Assembly: GCA_014898415.1 (NCBI GenBank)
Contig: RCTD01000014.1
Span: 620,001 to 684,000 of the forward strand
DNA length: 64,000 bases
Direction of reading: 5' to 3'
Source of the DNA: Stromatinia cepivora
Lineage: Eukaryota; Ascomycota; Leotiomycetes; Helotiales; Sclerotiniaceae
Shown here: one piece after another, positions 41,813 to 54,536 of the stretch
Numbering within the stretch: the stretch's first letter is position 1
Layout: each line of letters opens with the position of its first letter
Translations under genes and position numbers: made by a program
Notes under the pieces: model-generated
Seen by the model: only the letters and a program-made list of their open reading frames with translations
Database searches by the model: none
What the model was told of the DNA's origin: nothing

Positions 41813-42370
41813 ATGAAGTTCTCATATGCCTCCGTTCTCTTCGCCATTGCTGCCCCTGCAATGGTCAACGCTGACCAAACCAGTGTCAACGTGTATGTCT
41901 CTCACATCAGTCTACTTCCCACACACAAACTAATACATCTCCCATCCAGCCCATCCGTAATCTCCCGATTCTTCTCCTCTACCCCCACCCTCCCAGCCGG
42001 CGCCTCCTCAACTCTAGCCACCGCCCTCGCCTCCGTCGACTACGCCTGGACCACCGCCGCCGCCTTCACCTCATTCAACGAGGCCGTTTTCTCCGCAGCT
42101 CCTAGCTCCCTCCAATCTTCTCTCTCGAAGAGCGGATACTACTACGCAGAAGTAGCTACCGCGGATTGGTTTACCAAGAAGGCGCCGAAGGATGCGCAGA
42201 AGGCTGTTAATAGTTATCTTAGTGCGGTGGAAAAGGTAGAGAGTAGTGTTTTTAGTAAGGTGGCTACTGAGACGAGTAAGGGAGTTGGGGCTGCCGCTAC
42301 GGGAGTGCCGGTTGTAGGTGTTATGGGTGTTGCTTTTGCGGTGGGTTTGGGGGCTGTGGGGATGATGTAG
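41813..42370 (+). CDS. Small GPI-anchored wall or membrane protein, two exons
   Basis: Exons 41813-41892 and 41950-42370 give 166 residues. The intron (41893-41949, 57 bp) has GTATGT and CCAG ends and, being a multiple of three, leaves the frame open when unspliced; splicing is preferred because it removes a low-complexity insertion. The N-terminus MKFSYASVLFAIAAPAMVNA is a signal peptide. The middle is Ala/Ser-rich with SVISRFFSSTPTLPAG and WFTKKAPKDAQKAVNSYLSA. The C-terminus GVPVVGVMGVAFAVGLGAVG-MM is a hydrophobic GPI-anchor signal, preceded by a Gly/Ala-rich omega region. No enzymatic motif is present. Probably a cell-surface protein with unknown role. Confidence 0.75.
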   Translation: MKFSYASVLFAIAAPAMVNADQTSVNVYVSHISLLPTHKLIHLPSSPSVISRFFSSTPTLPAGASSTLATALASVDYAWTTAAAFTSFNEAVFSAAPSSLQSSLSKSGYYYAEVATADWFTKKAPKDAQKAVNSYLSAVEKVESSVFSKVATETSKGVGAAATGVPVVGVMGVAFAVGLGAVGMM

Positions 42371-43090
42371 GGTAATTGATGGTTGAGGAATGAATGGGAT
42401 CGGAGGAGTTGGATATGATGTGATGCTTTGAATGAGTTTATGATGAATGGATGTAATAAGGAGATATCATGCCTAGCCTCAAGATTATTCATTGAGATAC
42501 CCTTTGGGTTAATAGTTGTTGAATTAAAGTTTACCTTCCTAGATACATAATGCACTACCATGGTTCTACATGTATATTGAAGATGATATTACTAAATGAG
42601 AGGACCATACCACAGCTCCCCAATTCTTCCAGCGGGCATATCATAAAGAATTGTAGAGAAGATTCACTCAGTTGCTTGTTCACCATGAAAAGATACACGA
42701 GAACACCATATATATGTAACAAGTTCATTAGACTTTAAGTTATATCTCAGCTAAGTATATTATGCCAATCCACATCTCAAAGAGACAAGAAAAAAATATG
42801 CTCTCCTCCCAAAACCCTTCACCAAATCCTGCCTGCCGTAAATTGCGAAAATGTTCAAAATCAAAAGTCTATTTGTGCTCTGTATCATTTCCATCATTCA
42901 AAATCTTTACTTGCCATTCCACCAAAGGGGTATGTCCAAATACAATATTTCCGTCCAAATCTGCACCATTTTATACAAGAAGATGAGAACGCCTCAATCG
43001 TGCACCACATCCACCCACCATGCATTTACACAACCCATCCAACGATTTGCTCGGCACGCCAACAACCAACCAAAAGAAATGCAACAAGCT
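42371..43090. other. Intergenic spacer between convergent genes
   Basis: About 0.7 kb between the 3' ends of the GPI-protein gene (plus) and the glucan synthase gene (minus). It should contain both terminators. No gene is seen. Confidence 0.6.
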
Positions 43091-46000
43091 CTAAGGTTTG
43101 CTAAGTTGCTCTTTTCTAAAGAATGTGAAAAATCCTCCACAAATTACCAGTTGTAATATTAATCCAATCCAAAACCATGCATTACCCAAACCAGCAGCTC
43201 CATCACTGAAATCGGGGAAAACGGGGCCAGGTCCTATACTATTCGGTGCGCAAGCTCTCGCTACAATAGTAGCTATCGATCCCAAAACTTGAGCAGCGAT
43301 GAGAGTGAAAGCAATGTGGACACGAGTGAGTGTTTGAAGCAAGAGCATACCAAATCCAACACCTTGAAGTGCATCGAGCATACCGAGCCAAAGCCACAAA
43401 GATCTCGTGAACATGGCGCTGGCGAGACCACCACCAACCCATGGTACGTATTGTCCCATAGGACTGCAAGACCAAAGCATTTGACACCATCTAGGGGCTC
43501 CGAGACCAATGGCGAAAATTGGTAGAACCCAACTGTGATCTTTACTCAAAATTGCGAAGAACCAGAGGAAGCCTGCCCATAAGAATCCAAAGAAGAAGAT
43601 GATGAGAAGTATGATGGCCCATGTAGGAGCATGGTTGGAGGAGAATAAGTAAAGCCAGTTACGACCATAGAGCGTCGAGAGGAAGAAATTCTGAATGAGG
43701 ACCGTGACGAAAAACCACATGACAATCTTACGTCTGAAGAGCGAGGCATAGAAAGAAGGAACTTTTCCAGGAGCTTGTCGATAATAATCTGGCAATCCAA
43801 GATAAGTGATCAAGCCAACCACCCACATGAGTATCGCAATCGGAATCACGACAGCAGACATCTTGGGACTGGCAGATGTGAAAGAAGTTCCGAGACCATC
43901 GGCTTGTCGTCTGTTAAGATAATTTCCCCAGAACCAGAGAATGACGACGTAAGCTTGTTGTGTTCCTTGAATGATACAGGCGCGGAATACCCAGGCTTTG
44001 ACGGGGGATCCTCCTTCGTCTCCAAAGTTCAACGCGAAGAAGATACTACCTGAGGATGCGGCCACAGCATATATACCAGTAGCAACATTTTGGACCCAAC
44101 CTCTGCCATCGACACTGGAAACGAAAGGAGCCATGCCGAGGAGGAAAAAGGCCAACCCGTAGAAGATGAATGGAATACTGAGGACGTAGATTGATTTAAA
44201 GAAGGAGAAAACTTCCCACCACATAATAGAGGTAACAAGATAGATGGTTGCCATGATGTAAAGTTTCTCTGCAGTTTGACCCACAGTCCCAGTAAGAAGC
44301 GTTATTTGATAAGAATTAGCAGCGATGATTTGGCCAAAGGCGAGTAAGAATGAATAGACCGGCCAATCAAAGAAGCGATATTGCATGACTAGACGGAGAC
44401 CTGTAGGTGGTTTGTAGTCTTTGCCAAGTAAGAACTGGTCATTGGCAGAACCACCTGTGAGTGCCATGTCATCTTGACTGGAGTTTTGCCTCGAGTGGAC
44501 GATGGTATCGTTGGTAAAGCTATCCTGACTATTGGATCGTCCGCGGCTGTCGTGAGATTTTCGTCCACTGCCCAGGGCAGAAAATGCAGGTGCAACAGAA
44601 CTTCTTCCTAATCGTGCATCACGGAATCTATCAAACCATTTCTTTTCGGATTTCATAAGGTAATCCTCGATACACAATGCTGATTCACTATTCTTTCCAT
44701 CCAAAGTATCGAGATTCTTGGCAAATTGTTGGTAGTATTCTCCTTGCGTATCAGTGAAGAATGGATCGACCTTTTGAAGTTTGAAATCAGTCTTGTCTCC
44801 AATAACTGAACTCAAACTAAGCATGGAAGCTCTGTTTGCATTGTTTTCACCAAAGATCGAAGGAGGTGGGAGCAAAGACTCATGCGCTCCTGGTGTTCCA
44901 GGTGATTCCAAACCTGGTGAACCAGGTATCGAGTGAGTGGAATAAATATTCGAGCCATCCTTTAGTCGTGGCAACGATAATTCAGAATCATTAATATGTA
45001 AACTGGCAGTATTAGCATTTGGACTTCGGCGTGGGGAGTCCAAATACCCTGGTTGTGGTGCGAGGAAGGCGCCGCCGGCGGGACTATCAGACCGTCCTCT
45101 CCATTGCTCTTGTTGTCTCTGAGCTTCTAATTCTTCAGGTGTGAGGACGTATTCATCGTATATGTCATCACGAGCTCGGCCATACTCATCATCAGAGTCT
45201 TCCTCTACATCAGTCAGTCCTTCGTCAACTGTACCTGGACCTCCTGCTTGGAACGATCCATTGCTATCGTCGCGCGTCTTCGTGACACGATGTCCTGGGC
45301 CAGCTCGGTATCCTAAAGAAAGCTTTCGGCTAAGTCCTCCAGCTGCTGGCTTTTCAATGCGAGTTGGCGAGGATGGTCTTGTGGAACCTCCAATAGTACT
45401 AGCAACATCAAGTTGTGATGTACTAGCCAAACTAGTACCAAAACTCGACACTCTCTTAGCGGAAGCGTACAAGAGGTTTCCTCCGTCTCTTCCTCTAGAC
45501 CTTGGTCTACCACTGTGTTTTGCTTCTTCCCTGTCGTGGATCTTGATTGCTTTACTTTGCAATGTCTCGAGATCAGTAACCCATTGTGCGACTGGGAAAC
45601 GCTGTTTAGCGGATCGTGCTCTCATGATTTGACGAGTCTCCAATTTTGAGGCCAAGGCTTCTTTGATGGCTTGTTTGAATTGATGAAGCATATGGGTTGT
45701 CGTAGTAGACTCGACAGTGAACCACCAACCAGGCATTTGACCAAGACCACCAACACGGGCACCAATACCCAAAGCTCCCTTTCTACCAAACTCGACAGCG
45801 ACAAGACCAAAAGGTTCATCTCTGGATGGAATCAAGGCGAATTCTGCTCCCGAGAAGATGAATGGTGGAAGAGCAGTGAACTCGGGTTTACTGAAGACAC
45901 GACCCTTGTATTTCGTCATCATGACATCTAATTTCAGAGCGGCGAATTTTCCATAAAGATCAATAACAGGACCAACACAAATAAGCTGGACATTTGGGTT

Positions 46001-49000
46001 GTCTTCCAAAACAGCAGGCATAACATCAGCAATCAAATCGATACCCTTTTGCATGGACCATCTACCGACGAAAACCAAGAGCTCAGCTTTAGGATTTTGA
46101 TCAAGACCAGCCCATTCCTGAGCTTGTCTTTTGAGCTCACCTCTTTGATTTTCGAAATCCTGGTTGACAGTTGTCTTGGCCAATGAATCTTGGGCACCAC
46201 TCCAGTCTCCAGTATCAGAAGGATCAGGGTTAGGAAGATTACCAATTTTACTCAATCCCCAGAAAATAGGATATCTTGCCCAAGAACGCTTTCCGTATTT
46301 CTTACTGACACCAACGGCACCGAAACCCTTTTGATGAATTCTAAGATAAGAACTTCCGGCGTGGAGCAAATTGAACACATCTCCGAATTGAACATACTTG
46401 ATAGCGACCTCTTCTGGAATATTGTAAACTTGGCAAACTTCCGATCTTTCTTTTTGGTTACGCATTGGCCATAAACCTTGGAACTCGGCGTTGTGAAGGG
46501 ATAAACAACATGGAATTGTTTCTGGAAGAAGATGGACTGGTGCAACGGCTCCGTGGTAATCGTTGATGTGATACAAATCGACGGGGAAACGCTTGATAGT
46601 AAGAGCGATACATTGATTCCAAGCACTGTAGTAAACGGCTGAGTCTAAATCATCCATACGAGCTGGGTATGGCTCGGATTTAGATTGTGCTCTGAAGACT
46701 GGTGCATCGAGAAGAACGTAAGTAATGTTTCGTAGAGTATGGTACTGAACTTGAATAGTGTAGGAATTTCCAAGAATCGTGACATCCATAGGTTCAGCTG
46801 GTTGATCAACAGGATAGTCGATTCCACCAACGCAAGGAACAACCCAGATGAGATCTTGATGACCCAAATTCTTTCCCATCAATTGTGCCATGACACCAAG
46901 ACCTCCAATCTTAATCTTGATAGCCCAATCTTCAATATCGTATTCCATGGTAGCAATAAGCACAGTTCGTCGTCCAGTAGCTGCAGCATCAGCTTGGAGT
47001 CCAAGTTGGGTGGCGTTTTCGTGAAACATTGAGTGTAGTCCTCCCATAACTGTCATTTCTTTCTCGTTATGGTCGTCTTTATCCCTATTCAACTTTCTGC
47101 GAATGACCAATGGAATGTAGTTCTTTGCCTCCTTGACACCAATACTGTTGAGCTTGACGGCGTAGAAAGATTTCATGAAGAGCCAGATACTTAGACCACC
47201 ACTGACGACAGGGACAATCCAGAAAAGGAATACCATCAACATTTGGTATGAACGATTTCCATACGGAATCTGATAGTATCTATAATTTCCGTCGTCGATT
47301 GCAATTTTGTAACCAAGATATGGTGATGGAGGCACACGTGTTATGTTCATAAGTGCCGTGGAAAGCGACGAAGGAGGCATGCGATCAAGGATATTGTCAC
47401 CGTCGATGTCTCCCATAACGACAGTTTTATCTGGTTGACCATCAGGATTCATACCCCAAACATTTACTTGCATGACTAGAAGCTATTAGCAATAATTTTA
47501 AACATCAATAGAATCTACGACTTACCAGCTGGCCATTCAGTCATAAATTTGAATTCCCAGAGACTGTTCTCCTCGTTCAAGACGAATTCATTATCAAGAC
47601 CAGTATCATATCCATATTGGTTATATGGACCATTGGCGAACAGATGCGGAAGACGACGCGAATATTTATTTGTCTCAAGATCAGCATGTTGAACGTAATC
47701 ACTGCTGCCAGTGAGTCTAGTCCAATATTGCATGATGACGTGCTCTCCCTCCCATTTTTGTTTGTCTGTACCAGTCCAGGCCTGTGCTACCAGTGTTGTA
47801 TTTCCACCAACGTATGGCAACCACTCGGACCACGAAGTTCCCCAGTTCAAGGAATATTTGAATAAATCCGCTCCAGCAGCTTTATGACTGACGTACAATG
47901 TACCATTGTCGTACTTGTGGAGCAATTCTCGTGTAAAATTTGCAGAGCCAGGGAAAACGATAGGATTGTCGACTTGTCCAACGCGGATCAAAAATGTATC
48001 TGTTGATCCAGTTGAAGAATTTCCAGAGGCGCTCGTGACATTATTGAGGGTGATTGAATGGACACCGTTAGACACATTGGTAAGATTACCCTTGAAAGTC
48101 CAACGAGTGGGAATCGATCCAACGAAATCGGTGACGTTGACCGGATTCGGAAGTAATGTACAAGAGTATTGACCGGTGGCATTGGCTAATTTTGCAACCG
48201 TTCCATCCTCTGTCTTGGAGGATATCACCATGCCCGAGAGAATATCAGAACACTTCATTTCTTCACTGAAATTGATTTCAATCTCGATGTTTTCCTGTTG
48301 TCCGGGAGCAACTGCCGAGGTAAGTCGTGCGTCATGTCCTGGAGAGAATGAGGTTATCATAGGCGAAGGTCCAACCCACGCATCCTTTGGCACATATGCC
48401 TTATATTCGTACTGAACAAGAGTGACACTGTCAAGGCAGCCATTGTAGCCTGTTTGATTTGCAATTCCCAACTGGAAAGGTCCTGCTTTTAATGTGACCT
48501 CTTCATACGGATAGAACAGATTCTTGACTGTAACACCACTAAGGAAGGGAGCAACCAGGGAGTCATTGCTACTACAATCGAAAGTATACGTTATTGTATC
48601 ATAATTGTTGTGGTAAACCATCCAAACAGACTGGTTTGCCTTGCCACCAGCCTTGGACAAATCCTGAAGACCATCATATTGACCTCGCATAGTACTCCAC
48701 ATTCCGGTTTCAGTGGCTGTACCGTTGCTACCGGGTAATAAGATTTCGTATGTCTGGTTGGAGAGTTGTTGCAAATACCATCCATCATTCAAGACCGGGT
48801 AATTTTCTCGCATTTGGTACATCGCCTTGATAATATTTCGAACTGGGTGGGATGGATCTCTATGATCACGACTATTCCAATCATCATGACAACCACGCGT
48901 GCAAGAATCCATGGGATATTGATAATATGTACCACTACCGAGGGTGTAGCACCCGTGAGTTTGCCATGCTTGAGAAGGAGACATAGCTTGTCGACCGAAC

Positions 49001-50643
49001 AGATAGTTGTCGGCTGTGTTGTCCAAAACATAAAAGGCTTGCTCTTCACCCCATAGAAGTAAAGGTATACCAGGCATGTGTATAGTGGTAATGAACAACC
49101 CCAAAAGTTGCTTTTGAGTTCCATTCTTGATAGCTGGCCATCTGAAAACATCTTGATTGCTAACTCCGTACAAGTGTCTTGGATCGAACACTCCAGTATT
49201 GGGGTTGATAAGATCGTTCGTTTGGAGCATTATGTTCCACATCTCTACCCAATTAGCTGGTGTATCGTATCCACTGGCCAAGTTTCCATCCATTCCCAAG
49301 AATCTAGTGAGCGTGCGATAAACAGTGTAGTGGAAAGCAGCAGAGTCGAGAGCGTTTTGGCCAGGATCACGGATGAAGTATGCTAAGCTGGAATTGGAGG
49401 TCAATTTGACCGCATCTGGAATGGTAGCCGGTAACATATCAGGTTGACGTCCACGCCCAAGGTAAATACTTCCAAAAGTGTTACCACCAGTAATTTCACC
49501 CGTAACCATGAAATTCTCCTTGTTCACAGATCGTGCGCATTCCCTAACCGCGTGACTGAAACTTCCCAATGCATCGACCGTAATCTGGGTTGCTTTGTCC
49601 ACACGCAATCCATCGATGTCTAGCTGCATGATGATCATACAAGTGAAAATCTCGATTTTGGTTCTTACAGAAGGGAGCCATTCTCTCAAACGATCCTGGA
49701 CAGAGGCGAACTTCGATAATTGACGTTGCCAATCGGGAAAGACACCAAAAGCTTCGGTGTCACCATACTGATCAAATTCGGAATCATAGCAACCATTCAT
49801 GAGATCCGTGACATCATCCTTAACGGTATATCCATCATCAAGCCAAAACCTAGGGTAGTTGCAAGTTTTATTGTACTTCTCGCCGAAGGAAAAATCCAAA
49901 TATTGACGGTTTTGGTCACGCCAAAGGACTTCGTGCTCGACCAAAGTAAATGGAGTGGAAGAGTTCTCGTAACCTTTAAAAGCAATCAAATCCCCCATGG
50001 TTCCCATTGTATTGTCGAGAATAACATACATTCCCCTGTCATGGATGGCAGTGGTAGTTTTCCTCCACAAATCGATATCTCCAAAGTGTTGATCGAGAAG
50101 ACTAAAATCCAAAGGAGAATATTGATCCGCACCCCAGGGCATGTTGATCATAGGACTTCCGGCAATATAGATTCCCTTTACACCCATTCCTTGTATGTAA
50201 TCCAGACTATCAATGAGACCCTGAAGATCGCCGCCATGTCGTAATTGGGTTTGCATGAAATCGGTTTCGAAATGGGTTCCATTAATGTCATCATTTGTTG
50301 GATCTCCATTGACGAATTTGTCCAAGAAGAAGGAATAGAAAGGGAAACGCCAATTCTCGGGAGATGGGTAGAAATCATGCTACGAGAAGAAGAGTTAGCC
50401 CATGCATCTTTGAATTACAATGAATTCACCGTGGGTAAAATATGAGGTTAAGGAGATTTCCTGACACGTCAAGGGCAATGAATGTTCACATACTCCTTCC
50501 CATTTTCCATAATAATCAAAAGGTGATGTCGCCGACTGATTCGTATTCAGGTTATAGCCAACAAATTGTTTATCGTAACGCAATGCATTGACTTGTGTAT
50601 TCAACAACACGCTGCACAATACAACGAAATTTCGCGCGAACAT
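43091..50643 (-). CDS. Cell wall alpha-1,3-glucan synthase, three exons
   Basis: Exons 50643-50494, 50379-47526 and 47475-43091 join in frame to 2462 residues, the normal size for this family; introns 114 and 50 bp. After the signal peptide (MFARNFVVLCSVLLNTQVNA) the extracellular GH13 amylase-like domain follows, with DGLRVDKATQ (Asp311) and MVTGEITGG (Glu345) as nucleophile and acid/base. One transmembrane helix lies near 1082-1102. The cytosolic GT5 starch/glycogen-synthase-like domain starts near 1170 with KIKIGGLGVMAQ (ADP/UDP-sugar loop) and ends near 1640. A Ser-rich linker follows, and then about ten membrane helices from about residue 2050 to the C-terminus (KEQLSKP). The enzyme makes alpha-1,3-glucan from UDP-glucose and exports it; the outer amylase domain is thought to act as a transglycosylase. 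The gene is divergent from the GPI-anchored amylase at 54537. Confidence 0.97.
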
Positions 50644-53600
50644 GGTGACAAACGAAACCGACCAGATACGATACTCAAGTGACCAAAATCATGAATTATT
50701 GTTCATCAAATTTTGCCGAAGTAGTATGAAAAGTTTTCGGAATTCAATCTGTTTGGGCCGGCAATATATCAAGGACTCCTCCAAAATTTCCAGGAAATGT
50801 GTAGGCTTGCTTGTATGATATTCAGAGATAAGCAATGCTGTTTTGAGTCCGTTCTTCAAGACAAAGTACAACAAATAACTGCGGGCAAGAATGAGAAATA
50901 ACGAGCGTGGGAGTCGACCGCAATCGCAGATTGACAAAAAGATGCTTAAAGATGTGTATATGATGAGTTGCTTGAAGTTGAACAAGAGGTAAGAGGCTGA
51001 AGTGAGTATGTGTAAAAGATCACTTCGGACTAAGGACAACAACTATTCTCGGTGTTGCCCCCTAGAAGTCGATCTTACTTTTCCTGAGCATATCGGATGC
51101 CTGAAGCTTACTATCCAAGGTTAAGACGCAATATTTTGATCCTAAGCCATTCTAGAAATGGAAGAGAATGCGACTAATAAGGCAGTAAACTTAATTTTGA
51201 CACGAGCTGCCATGCTGGTTCAGAGCACGAAAGTCTTGGTTCTAGGGGTAATCCATATGGGCGTCATTGGACGAGCCAGTACCTCAGAGAGTGAAGTAGT
51301 GGGGACCAACTTTGATCCATTTATTAACAGGTGTATCCCCAAACACGGGTTCCATTATTATTCTCCGTATGTGTTTTACGACCAATGAAAGATGAGTAAA
51401 TGGAGAGGTAACGCCTGATGTGGCATTTTAAATACATCCATGGATAGTTTGAGTTTCTGTCTAACTTGAATAAATTTAGTCTTTCATGCCGCCCTGAGCT
51501 CTACCAAACATAGGGATCTTTTAACAACCTAATGATAAGCCTTAGCTAGCTATCCGCACGCTACATTGCTTATCCGGTTCATAAAATTGTTCGCTGGTAG
51601 ATAAAAAGGTACAATTGAACACGGCTTTTCCTCGTGTAACCACGCAATATAAATACCAGCCTTAACTTGAACAAAAGTTAAAGGTTGACTAGGTTTAAGA
51701 ACAGCCACATACCGGGGCTTTGGAAGGAAGTTTTCCCTGAGAACTCCGAGCATGGGTTAGCTTTCCGTGTAAGGAGACAGTGGATCAGGGATGGGTAAGA
51801 GGAAGATACGAGGTTTCCCACGCTATTTTTGCGAAATTCTGAAAAGTATGCCGATGGGTACCTAGGCTCGCTAAGGAATGATTACTAATGAAGAATGACT
51901 CGCTGGCAGAGAATAAATAATAAAAATATGTACGAGTTGTGGTATCCACAAGTAAGTGAACACAAATGTTGGCTGAATACGATTCGTCCCTGAGTGAAAA
52001 GTTTTCGCATTGCAAGTGAACTCAAAAGATCAAACTTGTGCCCCGTCAAGGCCCATAAACCATTTTACAGAGATTCATATGCGGTGTAAAAGTGTAAAAA
52101 CGCATCCATTGTAATTTTGCGTATAAATCCAGATAATGCCATTGATATTGATGGGAGACGGGATGAATCTCTATCAATAGCAACGGATAATCTTGCCGGC
52201 CAGGAACATTTTGCAAGTCACCAACGCTCCAGCATAAATGGTCGGAGATAAGCATGGGGATGTGCAAAATTGCAGCAAAATGACACGTTCAATTAAGATG
52301 GATGTGGCGGGAAAACATTGAAAGAGAAGGTAAAAGTGCACCAACTATTTGATAAGCAGAAAGTCGAGAATGTTTTAAAAGAAAAAACCCAAGGGGATCA
52401 GCGAGATAAACTACCTAAATGACGGAGAAGCTATTAGTTTTTAGGATAGCCGAACCAAGTCCTTATTTTCCATTTGCCGCAATGCCGTTTTGTAATAGAA
52501 AGTAAAGATTTCTCTAGTAAGAATTTCCCTAGCCAAGCAGGATTTGTGAAAGAAAAAATAATAAATTAAGGCTATTATAGTCAAGAGCAGAAATCAGTAA
52601 AAAGTTGGTCCTGAAGAAAGCTCTAAAATGATTTGCTTAAAATTGCCAACACAAGGAAATATTCGAAAGTATAAAAGCTTATGCAAAAGATTATACTGTA
52701 TAGTAGGAAGAAAGGGGAAGCCTGCAGGATTCCCTCCTTTTTTTCCCTTGGCTCACATTGCTTTTTCTTCTGTCTCCTGCTGCTTCTTCCCTTGCCTCGA
52801 TTTTTCTTAACGTCCTCATTTGCAAAATAGACTTATATAAATTCATTGCAGTATAATACAACTGGAAGAGATAGATACGGTCTCACCGACGGCCGACTCT
52901 TAAAGTTCAATCCACTCCATCTCGTATGTTCAAGTGGCTTCACCGTCATAGTCGGGATCAAGTCGTCGATCAACAATAAAATCGGAAAAGGACAAACCTT
53001 ATGTCCAACCTACCTTGAATATGGGAAATCGAAGTGGATGAAATACCTTTGAGGCTGTAGAGTAAGTGTAGTTGGTCCACAGAGGGGCATCAGAAGTGAT
53101 GAACACGAGAGCTGGAAATAATGGAGAAGTTGAAAAAATGATTAGATTCTCCCCGAGGTTGTAGATCTCTGGAACCGCCATCCTAATCTCACAAACCGTA
53201 CCCTTGTACCTACGTCCTTGAACTTTTGAAGGTGGTATTTCGGTAATAGTTCTTTTGGGGGCTTTGAAATGCTTATTGCCCCTTAAATATTCTCGCTCGA
53301 AAATTGTTCTACCGCTGTCTCCATTGTATATCGATTCCCTATCCCAGAGGCTAGGTTCAAACAATTTCATAAAATCACAAAATTTTCAAACCCCTTAGCA
53401 AACAATGCTAAATCATACAACTACTCCGTACAGTATTAATTCATTCCAAAAAAAGCATCATACAGTGTGGTGCAGATTTTCCGATAATCAAAGTGGGCCG
53501 GTTGTAGCCACTACCCCTGACTAGAATTTCTACTCCGTATCCCTCCCCTATTTTATGCACCACCAAGCCATTATGTGCAGGATTTAAGATTAACTAATCC

Positions 53601-54536
53601 ACGTTACAGTGGTTCATACTGCTATTAACACGAATAGCTAATGATCAAGAACTGCCAAGTCCCCCGCGAGTAAGACCTTTCTGGGTTCAATCTGCTCAAT
53701 TGGGGATTTAGAACTTTCGGGAAATTCTGGAATTTAACATGATCAATCGAAGTTCGAAGCTTAGAAGACCGTTTGCTGGGTGATTTGCGGATGTTCATTT
53801 CCCGTCATGATTATCTGAGCAATTTGGATTCTTTTCAGAGTGCCTTGCTGTTATTATGGGTAATGTTGGTGATCAAGTTCTACTCTTTCCAATGATGCCC
53901 CAGATTATTTTTAACAACCTACCCGTCCACATACCCAATTGGCCTAATTTCAATATCCTTCCGCGGGGTTTATCGGTTCCGGAGGGAAGTCAGCCCGTTA
54001 TGTAGTACTGCGGCCAAAAAGTATGCAATAACTTTCCAAATTCTACAGGAAAATCTTAATATGGCGAATGGAATCGTATATTTCTTAAAATTCCGCTTTA
54101 CTAATTGGGGATTCGCACAGAAAAACAAGTCTATATTATACTTCAAAAACTTTACTATATCTAGAATAGAGCCACAGTACCTAAACCCTTTTGATACCTT
54201 AAATACCCCTATCTGCAAAGTCTAAGGCTGTATAGGTATGTGTTTTATACTTTTTGGCGGTAGAGTAAGGAGATCTTCCAGATGCTAGACTACATCAAGA
54301 AGCGTCGGGAAACCCGCACTGCCAAGGAACCTACCTCCGTCCATCTAGGATGGTAGGACTCCGTAGACGATAATTTTTGCGTCGATTGTCACTCACTATT
54401 GTGTTCTGCGTCAAAGAAAGCAAACTGATTACATTGTCGACGCCAATATAATCAGCCTTTCAATTGAGGGTTCAGCCGTCATTCTTTATATGCGACATTT
54501 GCGATAAGTGGCGGTATCGAGTTACGAGTTGAAATC
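50644..54536. promoter_or_regulatory. 3.9-kb divergent intergenic region between alpha-glucan synthase and amylase
   Basis: This is the only DNA between the two start codons, so it must carry both promoters. I find no convincing gene except a weak open frame at 52999-53370. Two TACTCCGTA motifs sit at 53422-53430 and 53531-53539. Precise factor sites are not assigned. The length is above typical spacing in this window. Confidence 0.6.
52999..53370 (-). CDS. Orphan open frame, 123 residues, uncertain
   Basis: It begins MKLFEPSLWDRESIYNGDSG and reads with plausible amino-acid composition (PPSKVQGRRYKGTVCEIRMA, NLIIFSTSPLFPALVFIT). There is no signal peptide and no recognised motif, and its 3' end overlaps a plus-strand open frame. 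A possible GTATTT donor near its end hints that a spliced tail might exist, but I cannot build one. It may be a remnant or chance frame in the long promoter region. Confidence 0.25.
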   Translation of the reverse strand: MKLFEPSLWDRESIYNGDSGRTIFEREYLRGNKHFKAPKRTITEIPPSKVQGRRYKGTVCEIRMAVPEIYNLGENLIIFSTSPLFPALVFITSDAPLWTNYTYSTASKVFHPLRFPIFKVGWT

